This document shows positions 41,072 through 49,376 of a stretch of 55,823 nt of DNA, piece by piece. Source of the stretch: JBEBXQ01 sp040391535 (lineage in GTDB: Bacteria; Bacteroidota; Bacteroidia; Cytophagales; Spirosomataceae); assembly GCA_040391535.1 (NCBI GenBank), contig JBEBXQ010000009.1:1-55823 (forward strand), in the 5' to 3' direction. Position 1 is the first letter of the stretch. Each line of letters starts with the position of its first letter. The notes below the pieces were generated by a model, which was not told the origin of the DNA, ran no database searches, and saw nothing but the letters and a program-made list of their open reading frames with translations. Both the position numbers and the translations under genes were made by a program.

Positions 41072-44000
41072 TTATTTTGAAATGACAGAAATGTGACTGT
41101 TGCCGTCCACTCCTTTATCTACCTGAATCTGGACAGGGATACGCTCCTTCATTTCGTTGCGGTGAGAGATAACGCCTACTGTTTTACGGCTGTCGCTCTG
41201 AAGTTTTTCAAGGGTATAAATGGCCGTATCCAGCGTTTCCGTATCTAGTGTGCCGAATCCTTCATCGATGAAAAGACTGTCTATTCTTACATTCCGTGAA
41301 GCAAGGTCAGACAAGGCAAGCGCCAGCGCCAGGCTGATCGTAAAGGTTTCTCCTCCGGAAAGGGTAGTAATGGCCCGTGGTACGCTGCCCTGGTAGGTGT
41401 CAAGCACAAAAAGGTAATCTGTTTCTTTCTGGGGTTTATCCAGAATATACCGGTCTGATAACGTTTTCAGTCTGACATTGGCAAGCCCTATCAGGTTTAT
41501 CAATGTCAGATTCTGGGCAAAAGAACTGAAAAGATTACCCTTAGCGTCACCGATATATCTTTTGAGCAATTCCCATTTGCGGTTTTCATGGCGCAACTTA
41601 TTGATTTCGTTTTGCATGAGTGCATAACGCCTGCGGTTTTCTTCCTGTAAACGGAGCTGCTCGGTTTTAGCGGTGAGTGATTTCAGGTGCTCATCCCGCT
41701 GCGTTTTCAGCTCCTGGGTTTGATGGGTTAATTCCTGCAATGTCCGGTCAGGCATCTGTCGCTGATGAAGCTTTTCCTGCAACTGATCTGAGATGGATTT
41801 CTCCTGCCCTTTTATTTCTTTTCCCTTATCCTGCAGTTTTTCCTGTTGCTGTTTCAGTTGCTGGTATTCAGTTGGTGAGAGCAGCCGTGCTTCTGCCTCT
41901 TCCAGTCCTGCCAGACCATGTTCCTGCAGGCTGTTTTTAAGGGTCTCTTCAGACCGGGTTATTTGTTCTGAAAGCGTAGCGATTTCTTTTCTTTTCTCCT
42001 GCAATTGCTGTTGTGTATTCAGGATGCTGCTTTCGCAGTTCTGCCATTCTTTCCGCAGAAGCCCGGTATCTTTTCTGATGTCCTGCCCCTGATAAATTTC
42101 CAGCCTTTCGGCCTGTTTTATCCTGATCTGGTCACGGTATCTGATGATTTGTCCGAAAGGTGGTTCGAGCCGCTGAATCAATTTCAGCAGTTCCATTGAT
42201 TTCTTCCATTGCTGAACTACGTTCAGTTCATTTTGTACGGCTGCAATCGCCTGATCAATCTCAACGGGAGCTGGTTTATTTGAAAAACCAGCCGCATGAT
42301 GGAGGTCTGCGGTTTCTTTCTGAACAATTTTGTATTTCTCTCTTAACTCCGCCACATCCAGGTTAATCTGCTTCGTTTGAAGGTCGGCCGCAGCTGTTTC
42401 AGTAATCAGATTTTTCTCTTCTTCCTGTTGCTGATTAAGCAACATTTCCATTTGCTGTATTTTTTCCTGCAAATCAAAAAATGTATTCAGATACCCATGC
42501 ACAAACGGATGATGGACAGAGCCGCAAAGGGGGCATTCTTCACCCTCTTTTAACTCTTTTCTTTTTTCTTCGAAGGATTGCCTTGTATATTCTTTATCCT
42601 TTTGTTCTTTCAGGGCCGGTAGTTGCGCCTTGAGCACGAGGATATCCTGGGTAAGTCTGGTAAGCAAAGGTTTTTTTTGCTTGATAATATCTTCATAAAC
42701 CTTCAGTCGTTCCAGCTGGCGTTTCCCGGTTTTGGTGAGATCGTCCAGTTCATTGATCCTTGATTTCAGTTCAGCAAGCAGCTTATCTTTTTTGATTAAC
42801 TGGTCTGTTTTTTCGTCAGCCTGAAAATCAGCCGGAAAGCCGTCTGTTATCCGGCGAAGGCTGATGCTGGTTTCTGTCAGTGTGGTAAGTGATGCTTCCG
42901 GATTTTTAATAGTAATCTGACCGGCCAGTTCAGATCGTGCATTTTTCAGTTCAGCTTCAATAAAGGTTTTTTCTGAAATCCCCTGTGTCTGTAATACCTT
43001 GATTTCTTCGTCAATTGACAATATCTGCTTTTCAATTTCATCCAGATGCTGATAAAACAGATCTCCGCTTGTAGCTTTTCCGCTTAGCTGAGTTGCTTTT
43101 TCCAGAAGATCAGTATGTGTGGCGGTGAGTTTTTCCAGTAACTGCTGCTGACTGAGGGTCTGTTCAGTAAGGTGGATTTTCTGACTTCTCTTTTCTTTTA
43201 ACAGGGCAATGTCCCCTGCAAAGCCCGCGACTGATTCATGACGGGACAATTTCAGGGCTTTTTCCGTAAATGCGGCAGATTCATTCTGAAAGGCTGTCCA
43301 TGCCTGCTGAATCAGCGTAAGCTTTGCTGATAAATCATGTTGTGCGTCGGCGGTTTTCTTTTCGGTTTCCCAAATCAACAGCGCTTTCTCGGCTTCTTTC
43401 TGCCGGGCTTCAATCACTATGAGGTCCTCCGTGAGCTGTTGAATTTCCTCCGGACTCATCAGCACCACGCCCTGTATTTCAGCTTGTTTGATTCTTAATA
43501 TATCTTCTGATTCCTTGTGCTTATTGAATGCCGCCATACCGATATTCCGGTAGATATAGGTACCCGTAATATCTTCCAGTAGTTTGGCCCGATCATTTTT
43601 GTCAGATTTCAGGAATTCTGCAAAACTGCCCTGGGCAAGAATAATGGATTGAATAAACTGAGTGTATTTCAGTTTGATAATCTCTGTATTTTTTCTGGGT
43701 ACTTCTGATTTTTTACTTTCAATAATGGTGCCGTCGGGCAATTCCGACAATTCCATTTCATATTCGTTCCAGTTATGGTTGCGGTTTTTATTAATAGACC
43801 AGCGTGAGCGGTAACATACATTTCCTGCTTCGTACTCTACTTCTGCATACGCTTCGGTCTTCGGTTCTGCACCAGCCTTCAGGTTAATGACCAGTCCCTG
43901 ACGCTCAATTTCCTGTTTCGATATTTTCCCGACGCGGGGAATTTCATTGAATAATGCCAGTGTAATGACATCAAGCAGGGTAGACTTCCCGGCACCTGTC

Positions 44001-44116
44001 GGTCCGCATATCATGAAAAGGCCGGTTGAGCTTAGCGGTTCTTCTGTGAAATCAACCGGCTCGTGCTCACCGTAAAAAGAGTTGATGTTTTTAAATCGCA
44101 GTCGCCTGATTTTCAT
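41072..44116 (-). CDS. sbcC: Exonuclease SbcCD, ATPase subunit SbcC
   Basis: A 1014-residue SMC-like ATPase. The Walker A motif GPTGAGKST (residues 38-46) and the Q-loop region (KYTQFIQSIILAQGSFAEFLKS) are N-terminal. Two long coiled coils flank the zinc hook CPLC (Cys528, Cys531). The C-terminal lobe has LSGGETFTISLALALALSD (ABC signature) and SLFIDEGFGTLD (Walker B). With SbcD nuclease it opens hairpins and processes DNA ends. SbcD is normally encoded next to it but is absent on both sides here. Upstream lies a 41-codon membrane protein gene. Confidence 0.95.
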   Translation of the reverse strand: MKIRRLRFKNINSFYGEHEPVDFTEEPLSSTGLFMICGPTGAGKSTLLDVITLALFNEIPRVGKISKQEIERQGLVINLKAGAEPKTEAYAEVEYEAGNVCYRSRWSINKNRNHNWNEYEMELSELPDGTIIESKKSEVPRKNTEIIKLKYTQFIQSIILAQGSFAEFLKSDKNDRAKLLEDITGTYIYRNIGMAAFNKHKESEDILRIKQAEIQGVVLMSPEEIQQLTEDLIVIEARQKEAEKALLIWETEKKTADAQHDLSAKLTLIQQAWTAFQNESAAFTEKALKLSRHESVAGFAGDIALLKEKRSQKIHLTEQTLSQQQLLEKLTATHTDLLEKATQLSGKATSGDLFYQHLDEIEKQILSIDEEIKVLQTQGISEKTFIEAELKNARSELAGQITIKNPEASLTTLTETSISLRRITDGFPADFQADEKTDQLIKKDKLLAELKSRINELDDLTKTGKRQLERLKVYEDIIKQKKPLLTRLTQDILVLKAQLPALKEQKDKEYTRQSFEEKRKELKEGEECPLCGSVHHPFVHGYLNTFFDLQEKIQQMEMLLNQQQEEEKNLITETAAADLQTKQINLDVAELREKYKIVQKETADLHHAAGFSNKPAPVEIDQAIAAVQNELNVVQQWKKSMELLKLIQRLEPPFGQIIRYRDQIRIKQAERLEIYQGQDIRKDTGLLRKEWQNCESSILNTQQQLQEKRKEIATLSEQITRSEETLKNSLQEHGLAGLEEAEARLLSPTEYQQLKQQQEKLQDKGKEIKGQEKSISDQLQEKLHQRQMPDRTLQELTHQTQELKTQRDEHLKSLTAKTEQLRLQEENRRRYALMQNEINKLRHENRKWELLKRYIGDAKGNLFSSFAQNLTLINLIGLANVRLKTLSDRYILDKPQKETDYLFVLDTYQGSVPRAITTLSGGETFTISLALALALSDLASRNVRIDSLFIDEGFGTLDTETLDTAIYTLEKLQSDSRKTVGVISHRNEMKERIPVQIQVDKGVDGNSHISVISK

Positions 44117-44176
44117 GATAATTTTTTTAATCTGGTGGGTATAGCAACAAAGGAAAGTTGAATGAAAGGGAAATGC

Positions 44177-44302
44177 CTACAAATCAAAAATATAGAAAAT
44201 AAAGAATAAAAGTCCGATAAACAGAATGATAAATACATAGTAGATCCCATCTACAAAGGGATATTCCTGCCGATCCAGTTTTTTGAATAGCTTATCTAAC
44301 AT
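44177..44302 (-). CDS. 41-residue single-pass membrane protein
   Basis: A short frame from ATG 44302 to TAG 44177 encodes a basic N-terminus (MLDKLFKKLDRQEYPF), then a strongly hydrophobic helix (about residues 18-39, including YYVFIILFIGLLFFIFYIF). The layout is typical of tiny inner membrane proteins with the N-terminus in the cytoplasm. It lies 60 bases upstream of sbcC on the same strand, and a -7-like TAATTTTG (44351-44344) is placed upstream of it. I do not recognise the family. Coherent charge and hydrophobic pattern argue for a real gene. Confidence 0.55.
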   Translation of the reverse strand: MLDKLFKKLDRQEYPFVDGIYYVFIILFIGLLFFIFYIFDL

Positions 44303-44343
44303 ATACAGGGATGAATTTATTTTGGAACATGTTTGGAGTCCGG

Positions 44344-44351
44344 CAAAATTA
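44344..44351 (-). promoter_or_regulatory. -7 element upstream of the 41-residue membrane protein and sbcC
   Basis: TAATTTTG on the minus strand, in the context CTTAATTTTGC, also seen upstream of queD and metG. It lies about 42 bases before the small gene. The -33 part is not clear. Confidence 0.4.
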
Positions 44352-44406
44352 AGGAAAACGAAGTATTTTTTGAAGAAACGGGCTCCTGAAACCGGAATAG
44401 TATGGA

Positions 44407-44437
44407 AACGGGTAACGAATCATATCCGTTACCCGTT
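44407..44437 (-). terminator. Hairpin downstream of metG
   Basis: AACGGGTAACG (44407-44417) and CGTTACCCGTT (44427-44437) form a perfect 11-bp stem with a nine-base loop, 31 bases beyond the metG stop codon. The T-run in the metG direction is short (TTT). Confidence 0.6.
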
Positions 44438-44468
44438 CGTTCTTTATGCAATTTGGAATTTTCTGTGA

Positions 44469-46553
44469 TTAATTTACGGTTCCCCCGTTCCAGATTTGCT
44501 TTCCGGGCTGAACAAAAGTAAGCGTCCCGTCACGGTCTTCTGCCATCAGGATCATACCTTCCGACTCAAATCCCATCATTTTGCGGGGAGCCAGGTTAGC
44601 CAGGTACAAGACCTGTCTGCCAATAATTTCTTCCGGACTGAAATGTTCTGAAATACCACTAAGAACAGTTCTCTGCTCCGACCCGATATCTACTTTCAGT
44701 TTGAGTAACTTTTTACTTTTGGGAACTTTCTCAGCTTCGAGAATGGTAGCTACCCGAATATCAATTTTCGAAAAATCATCAAACTGAATCGCTTCCTTTA
44801 CGGCAGGGACAGTATTATTTTCTGCAATAGCAGCCAGTTCATTCTCTTTTTTTGCATTCAGCAGTTTGTCTATCTGCTGCTGAATAACCGTATCTTCGAT
44901 TTTCTCAAATAATAACTCAGGCTGGCCAATCATATGTCCGGCAGCCAGCAGATCGGCTTTACCGGCATCAGACCATGTGTGCGTTTCAGTGCCTAACTGT
45001 TTCCGGATTTTTTCTACGGTAAACGGCAGAATCGGTTCAGCCACAATGGCAAGCGATGCGGTAATCTGCAATGCAATATTGATAATGGTTTCTACCCGGG
45101 CGGGATCTGTTTTGATCACATGCCACGGCTGGGTATCTGCCAGGTATTTATTGCCAAGACGGGCCAGGTCAAGTGTCAGAGCAAGGGCTTCACGGAAACG
45201 GTAATTCTCAATAGAGTCGCCGATTTTTGACGGAAACCTTGCCAGCTCATCCAGGGTATTCCGGTCAATATCTTCCAATGCACCTGCGGCGGGGACCTTC
45301 CCGTCGAAGAATTTATGGGTAAGTACCATAGCCCGGTTTACAAAATTCCCGAAAATTCCTACCAGTTCGCTGTTATTGCGGGTTTGAAAATCTTTCCAGG
45401 TAAACTCGCTGTCTTTGGTTTCCGGTGCATTGGCAGTCAATACATAACGCAGCACATCCTGTTTCCCGGGGAGCTCTTCCAGGTATTCATGAAGCCAGAC
45501 GGCCCAGTTGCGGGAGGTAGATATCTTATCACCTTCCAGATTCATAAATTCGTTGGCAGGGACATTGTCAGCCAGGATATAATTCCCTTCAGCCATCAGC
45601 ATTGCCGGGAAAATGATACAATGGAAAACAATATTGTCTTTACCGATGAAATGTACAAGTTTGGTCTTGTCGTCGGCGTTTTCAGCAGGCTTCCACCACT
45701 TTTCCCAACCTTCATCAGTACCGTTTTTCTGGATCAGCCAGTCTTTTGTCGCTGAAATATAGCCGATGGGTGCTTCAAACCATACATACAATACTTTGCC
45801 ATCGGTGTCAGGAAGCGGCACATGAATACCCCAGTCCAGGTCGCGTGTCATAGCGCGGGGTTTCAGTCCGTCTTTCAGCCAGGACTGGCATTGTCCGAAA
45901 ACGTTGGTTTTCCATTCCTTATGACTGTTTACATATTCTTCAATCTCAGGTTGCATTTTGTCCAGCGGCAGATACCAGTTTTTGGTGTTTTTAAGCACCG
46001 GCTGCGAACCTGAAAGGGTTGATTTCGGATTTTTCAGTTCCAGCGGACTGAGCGTTGACCCGCATTTTTCACACTGGTCACCGTAAGCATTGGTATTATC
46101 ACAGACGGGGCATGTTCCCACAATGTACCGGTCGGCCAGAAACTGCTGAGCTGTTTCATCGTAATATTGCTCTGTGACTTCCTCAATAAAAACATGCTTG
46201 TCGTACAGCGTCCTGAACATTTCCTGAGAAGTTTCATGATGCACCGGCAGACTTGTTCTGGAGTATACATCAAACGAAATCCCCAGATCAGAAAAGGCCT
46301 GTTTGATTTGCGAATAATACTTATCCACCACCTGCTGCGGAGTAAGCCCTTCTTTTTTGGCGCGTATAGTAATGGGCACACCATGTTCATCGGTACCGCT
46401 GACAAAGGCTACTTCCGCGCCTTTAGAGCGAAGGTAGCGTACGTAAATGTCTGCGGGAATGTAACAGCCAGCCAGGTGACCGATGTGAATCGGTCCGTTG
46501 GCATAAATGAGGGCTGCCGTAACGGTATATCTTTGGGGATGATCTATTGACAC
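44469..46553 (-). CDS. metG: Methionyl-tRNA synthetase
   Basis: A 694-residue class I synthetase that charges tRNA-Met. The HIGH motif is IHIGH near residues 22-26, the zinc knuckle is CPVCDNTNAYGDQCEKCG, and the KMSKS equivalent reads KISTS (GDKISTSRN). The anticodon-binding helical domain follows, and a C-terminal tRNA-binding OB fold (about 585-694; FSKIDIRVATILEAE, GSEQRTVLSGI) is fused as in many bacteria. The length is normal for the fused form. It is transcribed alone leftward, divergent from the 46890 gene. Confidence 0.97.
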   Translation of the reverse strand: MSIDHPQRYTVTAALIYANGPIHIGHLAGCYIPADIYVRYLRSKGAEVAFVSGTDEHGVPITIRAKKEGLTPQQVVDKYYSQIKQAFSDLGISFDVYSRTSLPVHHETSQEMFRTLYDKHVFIEEVTEQYYDETAQQFLADRYIVGTCPVCDNTNAYGDQCEKCGSTLSPLELKNPKSTLSGSQPVLKNTKNWYLPLDKMQPEIEEYVNSHKEWKTNVFGQCQSWLKDGLKPRAMTRDLDWGIHVPLPDTDGKVLYVWFEAPIGYISATKDWLIQKNGTDEGWEKWWKPAENADDKTKLVHFIGKDNIVFHCIIFPAMLMAEGNYILADNVPANEFMNLEGDKISTSRNWAVWLHEYLEELPGKQDVLRYVLTANAPETKDSEFTWKDFQTRNNSELVGIFGNFVNRAMVLTHKFFDGKVPAAGALEDIDRNTLDELARFPSKIGDSIENYRFREALALTLDLARLGNKYLADTQPWHVIKTDPARVETIINIALQITASLAIVAEPILPFTVEKIRKQLGTETHTWSDAGKADLLAAGHMIGQPELLFEKIEDTVIQQQIDKLLNAKKENELAAIAENNTVPAVKEAIQFDDFSKIDIRVATILEAEKVPKSKKLLKLKVDIGSEQRTVLSGISEHFSPEEIIGRQVLYLANLAPRKMMGFESEGMILMAEDRDGTLTFVQPGKQIWNGGTVN

Positions 46554-46889
46554 TTGTATATATCGGTAAAATATTCAAAAAACAGGTAAGCTGGTGAGCA
46601 GCGTTCTTGATTGCAAAATTAAGAAATTAGTTAACTGAATTGGCAAAGTGATGGTACGGATGCGGAAAAAAACGGAAATGACAGCTTGATTTACTCTGAA
46701 AATAATAATATTTCCCATCTGCTGAGTATTTAACGATTCTTTATATCCTTTTGGGGGATAATAGAAATGTCCGTTCATATATTGCAGTAAACACATTTTC
46801 AGATTCGGGATGATTAGATTGCTATAGGTCTGTCTTTTCTTAAAACTGAAATCACCTTATATTTTTATAAACTCCATCTGCTTTGATTT
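46554..46889. other. 336-base divergent intergenic region
   Basis: It holds the metG promoter (46614-46647, minus strand). For the rightward gene I see only AT-rich sequence (TATATTTTTA near 46858) without a full promoter match. A 73-codon leftward frame here lacks any protein-like features and I do not call it. Confidence 0.5.
46614..46647 (-). promoter_or_regulatory. Promoter of metG
   Basis: On the minus strand TTTG (46647-46644), 22 bases, then TAATTTTG (46621-46614) within CTTAATTTTGCAAT, 60 bases before the metG start codon. The spacing is slightly longer than the usual 19-20. Confidence 0.45.
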
Positions 46890-47612
46890 ATGTTAAAGTT
46901 TTATTTTTCATGCTTATGCCTGCTACTGCTTCTCTCTGTTTCATGTACTCCCAAAGTTCGTTCAACAATTACAAACCGGCAGGCTTCTCTGAACTATAAT
47001 CAGCCTGTAAAGGTACTGCATTTTAATGATTCTGTTTCCGTTGACGGTGAGCAGATCGGCATCCTGAAAGTGGGAGATACCGGCATGAGTACAAAATGTT
47101 CCTATCAGCTGGTGCTTGAAAAAGCGAAAGAAGAAGCCAGAAAGGCCGGTGGGAATGTGATCCGTATAACAGAGCATAAATCGCCGGACTTCATGAGCAG
47201 TTGTCATCGGATTAAAGCTGATATTCTTCTGGTAAACCAGGAAAACTTTGATTTACTGGAAATGGAAACCGATGAAGCTGATCCCTCGCTGGATTACGCA
47301 GTGTTGTATATCTACCGGAACATGGGAACGGGCGCACTGGTGAATTATAATGTGCATTTAGGCGATTCTCTTATTTGTCGGGTGAGTAACCGGTTTAAGC
47401 AGAAAATTATCATCCACAAGGAGGGGCAGACAGAATTATGGGCCAAAACAGAATCTAAAGTATCTCTTCCGGTCGATATCAGGCACGGGCGATCCTATTA
47501 TATCCGTTGTGGTGTTGCCACAGGTGTTGTGGTGGGGCGGCCTACTTTAGACCTGGTAAGTAAGCAGGCGGGAATTAAAGAATTTGAATCAGTTAAAATC
47601 AGGCAAAAATGA
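46890..47612 (+). CDS. Putative lipoprotein with a DUF2846-like C-terminal half
   Basis: A 240-residue lipoprotein (LSVSC, Cys19). The middle part (YQLVLEKAKEEARKAGGNVI, then SSCHRIKADILLV) resembles the small alpha-beta domain of RcsF/YbjQ-like envelope proteins. The C-terminal part, about 133-238 (AVLYIYRN, LGDSLICRV, ELWAKTES, GRSYYIRCGV), follows the pattern of DUF2846. Both resemblances are by eye. Its stop codon overlaps the start of the next gene by four bases, so the two are coupled. Function unknown. Confidence 0.75.
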   Translation: MLKFYFSCLCLLLLLSVSCTPKVRSTITNRQASLNYNQPVKVLHFNDSVSVDGEQIGILKVGDTGMSTKCSYQLVLEKAKEEARKAGGNVIRITEHKSPDFMSSCHRIKADILLVNQENFDLLEMETDEADPSLDYAVLYIYRNMGTGALVNYNVHLGDSLICRVSNRFKQKIIIHKEGQTELWAKTESKVSLPVDIRHGRSYYIRCGVATGVVVGRPTLDLVSKQAGIKEFESVKIRQK

Positions 47613-48454
47613 GATTATTTTTTATTATAGTTACTTTAACTACGGCGTTTCTTACCATGCCTGTTCAGGGGCAGGACCTGATTGTTACTACGACCGGTGA
47701 TTCTATAAACTGTAAAATTACCAGGCAAAGAGCTGATTTTGTATACTTTACATATATGAAGGAGCGGCAGGTTCAAAATACCTTGATACCAGCTGAGCAA
47801 GTCGCTGCCTTACACAGGAAATTTTACAGTACACCGGAAATTCCGGCAGGTACAGTAGTGAAAACCAGAACAGGTCAGTGGGTTGGCGGCTTGTACGGGG
47901 GCTATTCTTACCGCTTGTCAAAATTAAGTGACAAGCTTCCGTATCAGTTTAAGGATCATTATAAAAAGCTGAAATCGGGGTTTGGTGTGGGTGGGGATGT
48001 GCATTATTTTTTCTCCGAAAACCTGGGTTTCGGTGTCAGGTATGACTTCAACAGATATACTAATAATGAACCATCTATTGCTGATGAAGAGATAAAGATG
48101 CATTATATAGGCTTGTCTATGCTGAACCGTTTAACGTTGAAGAATGATAGGAAAAGGTTATATACAGGATTAAATATGGGCTATCAGTCTTACGGAGATA
48201 TGATAACCGGCAGAATGTACCCATCAGGAGTCCATATTACAGGTAAAACAATGGGGATAGGGTTTGAAATCGGATACGGGGAAAAAATCGGGGCCGCAGG
48301 TGAACTCTACGGAAGCATCGGGATGCAGGCTGCCAGTCTTTATAAACTCATCGTTGACAGCGGAGGAGTAAAGCAAAAGCTGGAACTTGAAAAAGATGAA
48401 GCGGAAGGGTTAAGCCGTCTGGAATTGCGTATCGGCCTGAAGTTTGGAAAATAG
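47609..48454 (+). CDS. Putative outer membrane beta-barrel protein
   Basis: A 281-residue exported protein with a signal peptide ending near residue 21 (VQGQ). The N-terminal region (TTGDSINCKITRQRADFVYF) is a pattern common in Bacteroidota proteins of unknown role. The remainder alternates hydrophobic and polar residues with many Gly and Tyr (GGLYGGYSYRLSKLSD, GFGVGGDVHYFF, LNMGYQSYGDM), as in an 8-10-strand barrel. It starts inside the stop codon of the preceding lipoprotein gene, so the pair probably acts together in the envelope. No enzyme motif is seen. Confidence 0.75.
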   Translation: MRLFFIIVTLTTAFLTMPVQGQDLIVTTTGDSINCKITRQRADFVYFTYMKERQVQNTLIPAEQVAALHRKFYSTPEIPAGTVVKTRTGQWVGGLYGGYSYRLSKLSDKLPYQFKDHYKKLKSGFGVGGDVHYFFSENLGFGVRYDFNRYTNNEPSIADEEIKMHYIGLSMLNRLTLKNDRKRLYTGLNMGYQSYGDMITGRMYPSGVHITGKTMGIGFEIGYGEKIGAAGELYGSIGMQAASLYKLIVDSGGVKQKLELEKDEAEGLSRLELRIGLKFGK

Positions 48455-48500
48455 AAACGAAACCATTGATTTATAAAGACAGGAGGGTAGTATAGAGGTA

Positions 48501-49376
48501 TTGTTAACGGGATTTGTTTACTTACAAAAAGTAAAGGGTTACTTTCGTAATACAAATTCAGATTATCATTTGAAAAGGACAGTAGTTTTAGGGTTACTCA
48601 GACTGACGAGAAGTTTTCTTCTGTTTTTTTTGCTGGCGTTGGTTAGCTATTATTTTCTGTATCCGCATGTTTTCCGTTGTCAGACTATAAGGTATTCTGG
48701 TTTTCGCGATATCGGGAAAGGGGTCTGGCTAAGTCCGGATATCAGGCCGGATCAAAGTCATAAGATCAAATTTATGATCAGTATTGCTGCGGCACGTAAC
48801 CAGATGTTCTGGGGAAAAAAGCTGGGGAAAGCCAATATTATCATGTGTGCTACCGACGAAGAATATGAAAAGTTCTGTCATTCAGGAGAAGGTGCCGGAT
48901 GCAGTATTGGTACTCCAATGACGGATTCTTATATTGTGTTGAATATCAATGCGCTTACTCCTGATGTGATCAGTCATGAAATGTGCCATGATGAATTATT
49001 TGCAAGATTAGGATGGTGGAAATCTACTTTCGGGGTTCCCCAATGGTTTCATGAAGGGCTGGCTCTGATGCTGGATTACCGGTTTGTAGCCGTACAGGAT
49101 AGTATTGAAAGATTGAAGGGATATGAAGCCGAACTGGAGATGCTGAGAAAGCGGGGGTATGCGCCGGTTGAGCTGTCAGCTATCAGTTCTATGAAAGGTT
49201 TTTTTGAAGGAGATCAGCTTTATATTAACCGTTCTTATATGACTGCCGGACGTGAAGTAGCGGAATGGCTGGCACTGGCCGGGCATACTTCTTTGCCGGT
49301 ACTTATACAGGATATCAAACGTGGTATGGCTTTTGAAGACAGCTATTATCGCTTAAAAACTATTCATAACCCCTGA
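48501..49376 (+). CDS. Membrane-anchored HExxH metallopeptidase-like protein
   Basis: A 291-residue protein with a short cytoplasmic N-terminus, one membrane helix (about 33-55, SFLLFFLLALVSYYFL) and an extracytoplasmic domain. His159-Glu160-x-x-His163 (HEMCH) and Glu185 in PQWFHEGLAL form a gluzincin-type zinc site as in peptidase-MA-like domains. The start is a TTG at 48501 with AGGAGG about 14 bases upstream; no ATG lies before the helix, so a non-ATG start is needed. It follows the lipoprotein/barrel pair by 46 bases and its last 13 bases overlap the convergent gene. Substrate unknown. Confidence 0.72.
   Translation: MLTGFVYLQKVKGYFRNTNSDYHLKRTVVLGLLRLTRSFLLFFLLALVSYYFLYPHVFRCQTIRYSGFRDIGKGVWLSPDIRPDQSHKIKFMISIAAARNQMFWGKKLGKANIIMCATDEEYEKFCHSGEGAGCSIGTPMTDSYIVLNINALTPDVISHEMCHDELFARLGWWKSTFGVPQWFHEGLALMLDYRFVAVQDSIERLKGYEAELEMLRKRGYAPVELSAISSMKGFFEGDQLYINRSYMTAGREVAEWLALAGHTSLPVLIQDIKRGMAFEDSYYRLKTIHNP

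Noticed and set aside
41677..42366. Several rightward frames of 64-99 codons opposite sbcC
   Set aside because: They are mirror frames of the coiled-coil coding sequence of sbcC, rich in Ser, Cys and Phe, and without start context.
46575..46796. A 73-codon leftward frame upstream of metG
   Set aside because: It spans the metG promoter and shows no protein-like composition or motif.
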